A stretch of 64,000 bases of DNA, taken from the NCBI RefSeq assembly GCF_002443255.2, contig NW_019211454.1:21419037-21483036 (forward strand), given 5' to 3'. Of the stretch, positions 61,434-64,000 are shown piece after piece. The position numbers and the translations under genes are program-made. Under the pieces are notes generated by a model, which saw nothing but the letters and a program-made list of their open reading frames with translations, was not told the DNA's origin and did not search any database. Every line of letters starts with the position of its first letter. The stretch's first letter is position 1. This stretch comes from Varroa destructor. Its lineage: Eukaryota; Arthropoda; Arachnida; Mesostigmata; Varroidae.

Positions 61434-63578
61434 ATGTCCGAACATCCAACAACGAATCAACGGCCAGCGACGCCTGAAGTAGTCGATCTTACGAATGATG
61501 GTGGTAGTGCAGTCCCTACTTCGACTTCTACTCGTACCACTACCGCGAGCAGAAGGAAGCCGTTACATCGATCGAATGAATTACGTGGGGGCACTTACAT
61601 CGATCTGACTGCAGTGACTATAACAGTATGCGTTATTTTATAGTAGCACGAATATCTTATTTAGATAGGCCATTTATATAGGTAATAACCGATCTCCTGT
61701 GCAGATTTAAGATCAGTGGCATCATTAGCAGAGACGCGTTGCGCTTCTCTGGTGAATCGGAAAGTATCTGATAAAGCTGGCGTCGATAACGGAAAGAGAC
61801 TGAATATTTCCAGGACCGAGAAACAACAAATCGCTTATGTTATGGTCAATGACCTGTCATTTTTACTGCCTGGGTTGTTTTAATGTTAATAGCATCTCAT
61901 TGCTTAATAAACGTATCCTTGAATCGACTTAAAAATTAATTCACAGTGCATAATTCCTAAGAGGATATATTTCGCATTGTATAGATTTCTTCAGAAAGTA
62001 CTTAACAGAGCAGACTTTGTCATAGCATTAATTTTTCTAAAATACTCATCGGGAAAGACTTTGAATCCAACCAAACTGATCGCATGAATTTGAGGCGAGG
62101 CGCTGAAACGTATTACGACCTATTTATGCACCAACGCTAATTGAAATAATATGAATCAGAGCTATATGTTAATAGTTTAGTACATAATCTATCGTTATGT
62201 TTTTATACGGTGACGTACTGACCCGACATACCAACCAAAATTTCATTTAATCTCTTTGCGAAAATACCGGTAAACAAAATTTCATCCTCTGATAGTGTTT
62301 ATGCTTAAAATGTTCCAGCTTCACTGAAACCATCTGACACCGCGGGTTTATTGTCGAGCTAAAAATCCTTTATTAAAAAATATTTCTGAATTAGCAACAT
62401 CGCCTGTGATGTAGTTGGACTAATTTTACATATACTATACTATATAGACAGATTTGTTCAGTTAATCGTTGTGAAATTTATTACTGTGGAGTCTTGAAAC
62501 TCAGTTCTCCCTATGCCATTACGAGTCCGCAATAATTGGCCGAATGATCTTAATGGCAGTTTGCTGTCTTAGCAAGCTAAATGCTGATTGAAAGAATGGA
62601 CCTTAGTGGAAAAAATTATAAAATCAAGTGAGAACAGGAAATAACGAATTTTTTTTACAAATCTTTATTACTGTATTTCTACAGAGACTATTTTAGGTAC
62701 AATACGCCCCTCAGGGATTCGAAACAGATTGTCCGCGGATCAAAGTTATATGAGGATCAATATATATTGCTAAAACGACTACGTTCAAAACCTGAGTTCT
62801 TACGAGGTCTAGTGCATGATGCGAATATTTTCTATTTTATATAGCAGAGTCCGCCACAGCCCCACATGGAGTCAGTTGCCAGTACTTCATCCTCATCGGC
62901 ATCAAACGGCATCGCTGCGGGCTCTGATGTTGAGGTTCTCTATGAGTGTCGGCGGACGACGCCACAGCCTCCGACACGGATGGGCAGACAACAGCACGTA
63001 ATGCGCTTCTCGGTAGACCTGGCGAAACATGGTAGATGCAACATCTCAGTTTCTACCGTAAAGTAATCACTATTTCACTATGACAATGGGGCTGGTCATA
63101 TACCATTTGTCTTAAACTTAACAAGTTTAAAATCTGGAACAATTCGGGCTCCAAAAGATATTCGCTAAGGTTATTTTAAAAAACAGTTAGCAATGTACCT
63201 GTTTTTCTTTTCGTATCAGCCATATTCTTTGCTTTCTTTGTATGCAATAGTCTTAGGTAAAGTGCAAAACTCATGCAGAACGTGGCATTTCCCTATTTCT
63301 ATTATAAATCGATTGGGGCATATGATCATCGTTATACATATGATATAATGATTATTGGTGACACCTGTATGGGTTACTGTAGCTTTGGATTTATTTCACT
63401 AAATCTAAAAGAACCTTTGGCTTATTTTTCAGCCCAAAGTCGTGAGGTTGAGGTAGTAACTGACGATGACGATTTAGCGAACGTGCAGATTCCGTCAAAA
63501 AAACAGAAAAGTTCTCAAAGCAAAGAAGACGAAACGGCCTCATTATTTTGTCCTATCTGCTTAGAGACATATGCTAAG
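61434..63578 (+). CDS. RNF4: RNF4-like SUMO-targeted E3 ubiquitin ligase, N-terminal part
   Basis: Exons 61434-61625, 62848-63031 and 63433-63578 join in phases 0 and 1 to give 174 codons, leaving in phase 0 at AAG|GTGAGT; the gene continues past the right edge. The ATG sits in GAAAATGT, a good context. Visible parts: SUMO-interacting motif EVVDLTND (15-22), a second at YIDLT (55-59), weaker ones at DVEVLYE (91-97) and VEVVTDDDD (131-139), a basic PSKKQK patch (146-151), then FCPICLETYAK (164-174), the first Cys pair of a RING finger. Tandem SIMs, an acidic SIM, then CPIC is the layout of RNF4 and fly degringolade, which ubiquitinate poly-SUMOylated nuclear proteins. The second donor, ATG|GTAGAT, was chosen because the nearer CAC|GTAATG breaks the frame. 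The other RING ligands are not in the window, so orthology is likely rather than proven. Introns 61626-62847 and 63032-63432 show nothing notable. Confidence 0.83.
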
Positions 63579-64000
63579 GTGAGTTTCTGTTAAGTGTAAA
63601 GGTCTTCGCTGCCGCATTGACACTTAGGAAATTACCGCTTATAAACGGTGCAAAAAATTTGCTCCCTTGTATTTGTATGTCATCCAGCTTGCGGGCGTTC
63701 TAGTACAACTACTCTCTCTTCTTATGTTCTACCTTGTAGGCCAGCTTCTGCACGCCACCCCAGCTGCTGCGTTAGCGTTTTTCTGTTATTGTAGAAGATT
63801 GAAGTGGTTTTTGTTTGGTTGGCTAAGAGGGCAAACCTCATCTAGTAGCTTGTTTTATGAATGCATCTATTAAGTGGAGTACTGCAATATCTTTTCTATG
63901 CCTTTGTTTCATTAAGTGTGTATACTGTCACAATATTTCTTTTAGAAATATGAATATATTTGGTGTGCGTTTCCGACTTGCCTTTTGACATTTCGTTATT
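63579..64000 (+). other. Partial intron of the RNF4-like gene
   Basis: From the GTGAGT donor to the window end no frame continues the RING pattern. Two acceptor-like sites (TTGTAG before 63740 and CTTTTAG before 63947) are followed by frames that do not resemble a RING finger, so the next exon probably lies beyond 64000. Confidence 0.6.

Noticed and set aside
63667..63873. Hydrophobic frame after the RNF4-like exon
   Set aside because: It lies within the expected intron, does not continue the RING, and its hydrophobicity comes from T-rich sequence.

Overview
This is nuclear DNA from a eukaryote, most likely an arthropod. It is AT-rich, genes are split by introns with GT..AG borders, microsatellites are common, and there is no operon structure. 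Decayed retrotransposon tails resemble LINE families known from ticks and mites, so a chelicerate is my guess. The species is not determined. Almost all long open frames are no longer than chance allows in 64 kb, so gene calls rest on phase-matched exons and recognisable motifs.

Three genes can be supported. (1) Minus strand, 53951 to 47488: an eight-exon gene for a six-finger C2H2 zinc-finger protein of 446 residues, with an acidic N-terminal half. All exon phases agree, including one extra exon needed to bridge phases and one intron with a GC donor. (2) Minus strand, 41042 to 39859: the last four coding exons (183 residues) of a coiled-coil protein I do not recognise; its first exon is not located. 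(3) Plus strand, from 61434 to beyond the right edge: the first three coding exons of an RNF4-like SUMO-targeted ubiquitin ligase, with several SUMO-interacting motifs and the first CPIC of the RING finger. The rest of the RING must lie beyond 64000.

The left 39 kb is gene-poor. It holds decayed sequence: a Tc1/mariner-type transposase end near 4.1 kb, a probable PABPN1-derived pseudogene near 15.6 kb, possible LINE fragments near 17.5 and 32.3 kb, and one of two copies of an unidentified protein-derived repeat (21.1 kb; the other is at 45.0 kb). A better LINE tail lies at 57.0-57.46 kb. Three GC-richer, CAG/CAA-rich islands (0.06-1.34, 16.6-17.26 and 42.3-42.8 kb) resemble arthropod promoter/5' UTR sequence; the leftmost may head a minus-strand gene lying mostly outside the window.

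There are several perfect or near-perfect inverted repeats (3.8, 28.3, 31.6, 43.1, 47.2 kb), short tandem duplications (7.5, 19.9, 56.3, 57.5 kb) and AT microsatellites. I saw no tRNA, rRNA or CRISPR array. The genes are not a functional cluster: the window holds a probable DNA-binding regulator, a coiled-coil protein and a ubiquitin ligase separated by repeat-derived DNA. I found no clear new biological system; the most unusual leads are the unidentified repeat family, the GC-AG intron and the orphan coiled-coil protein.
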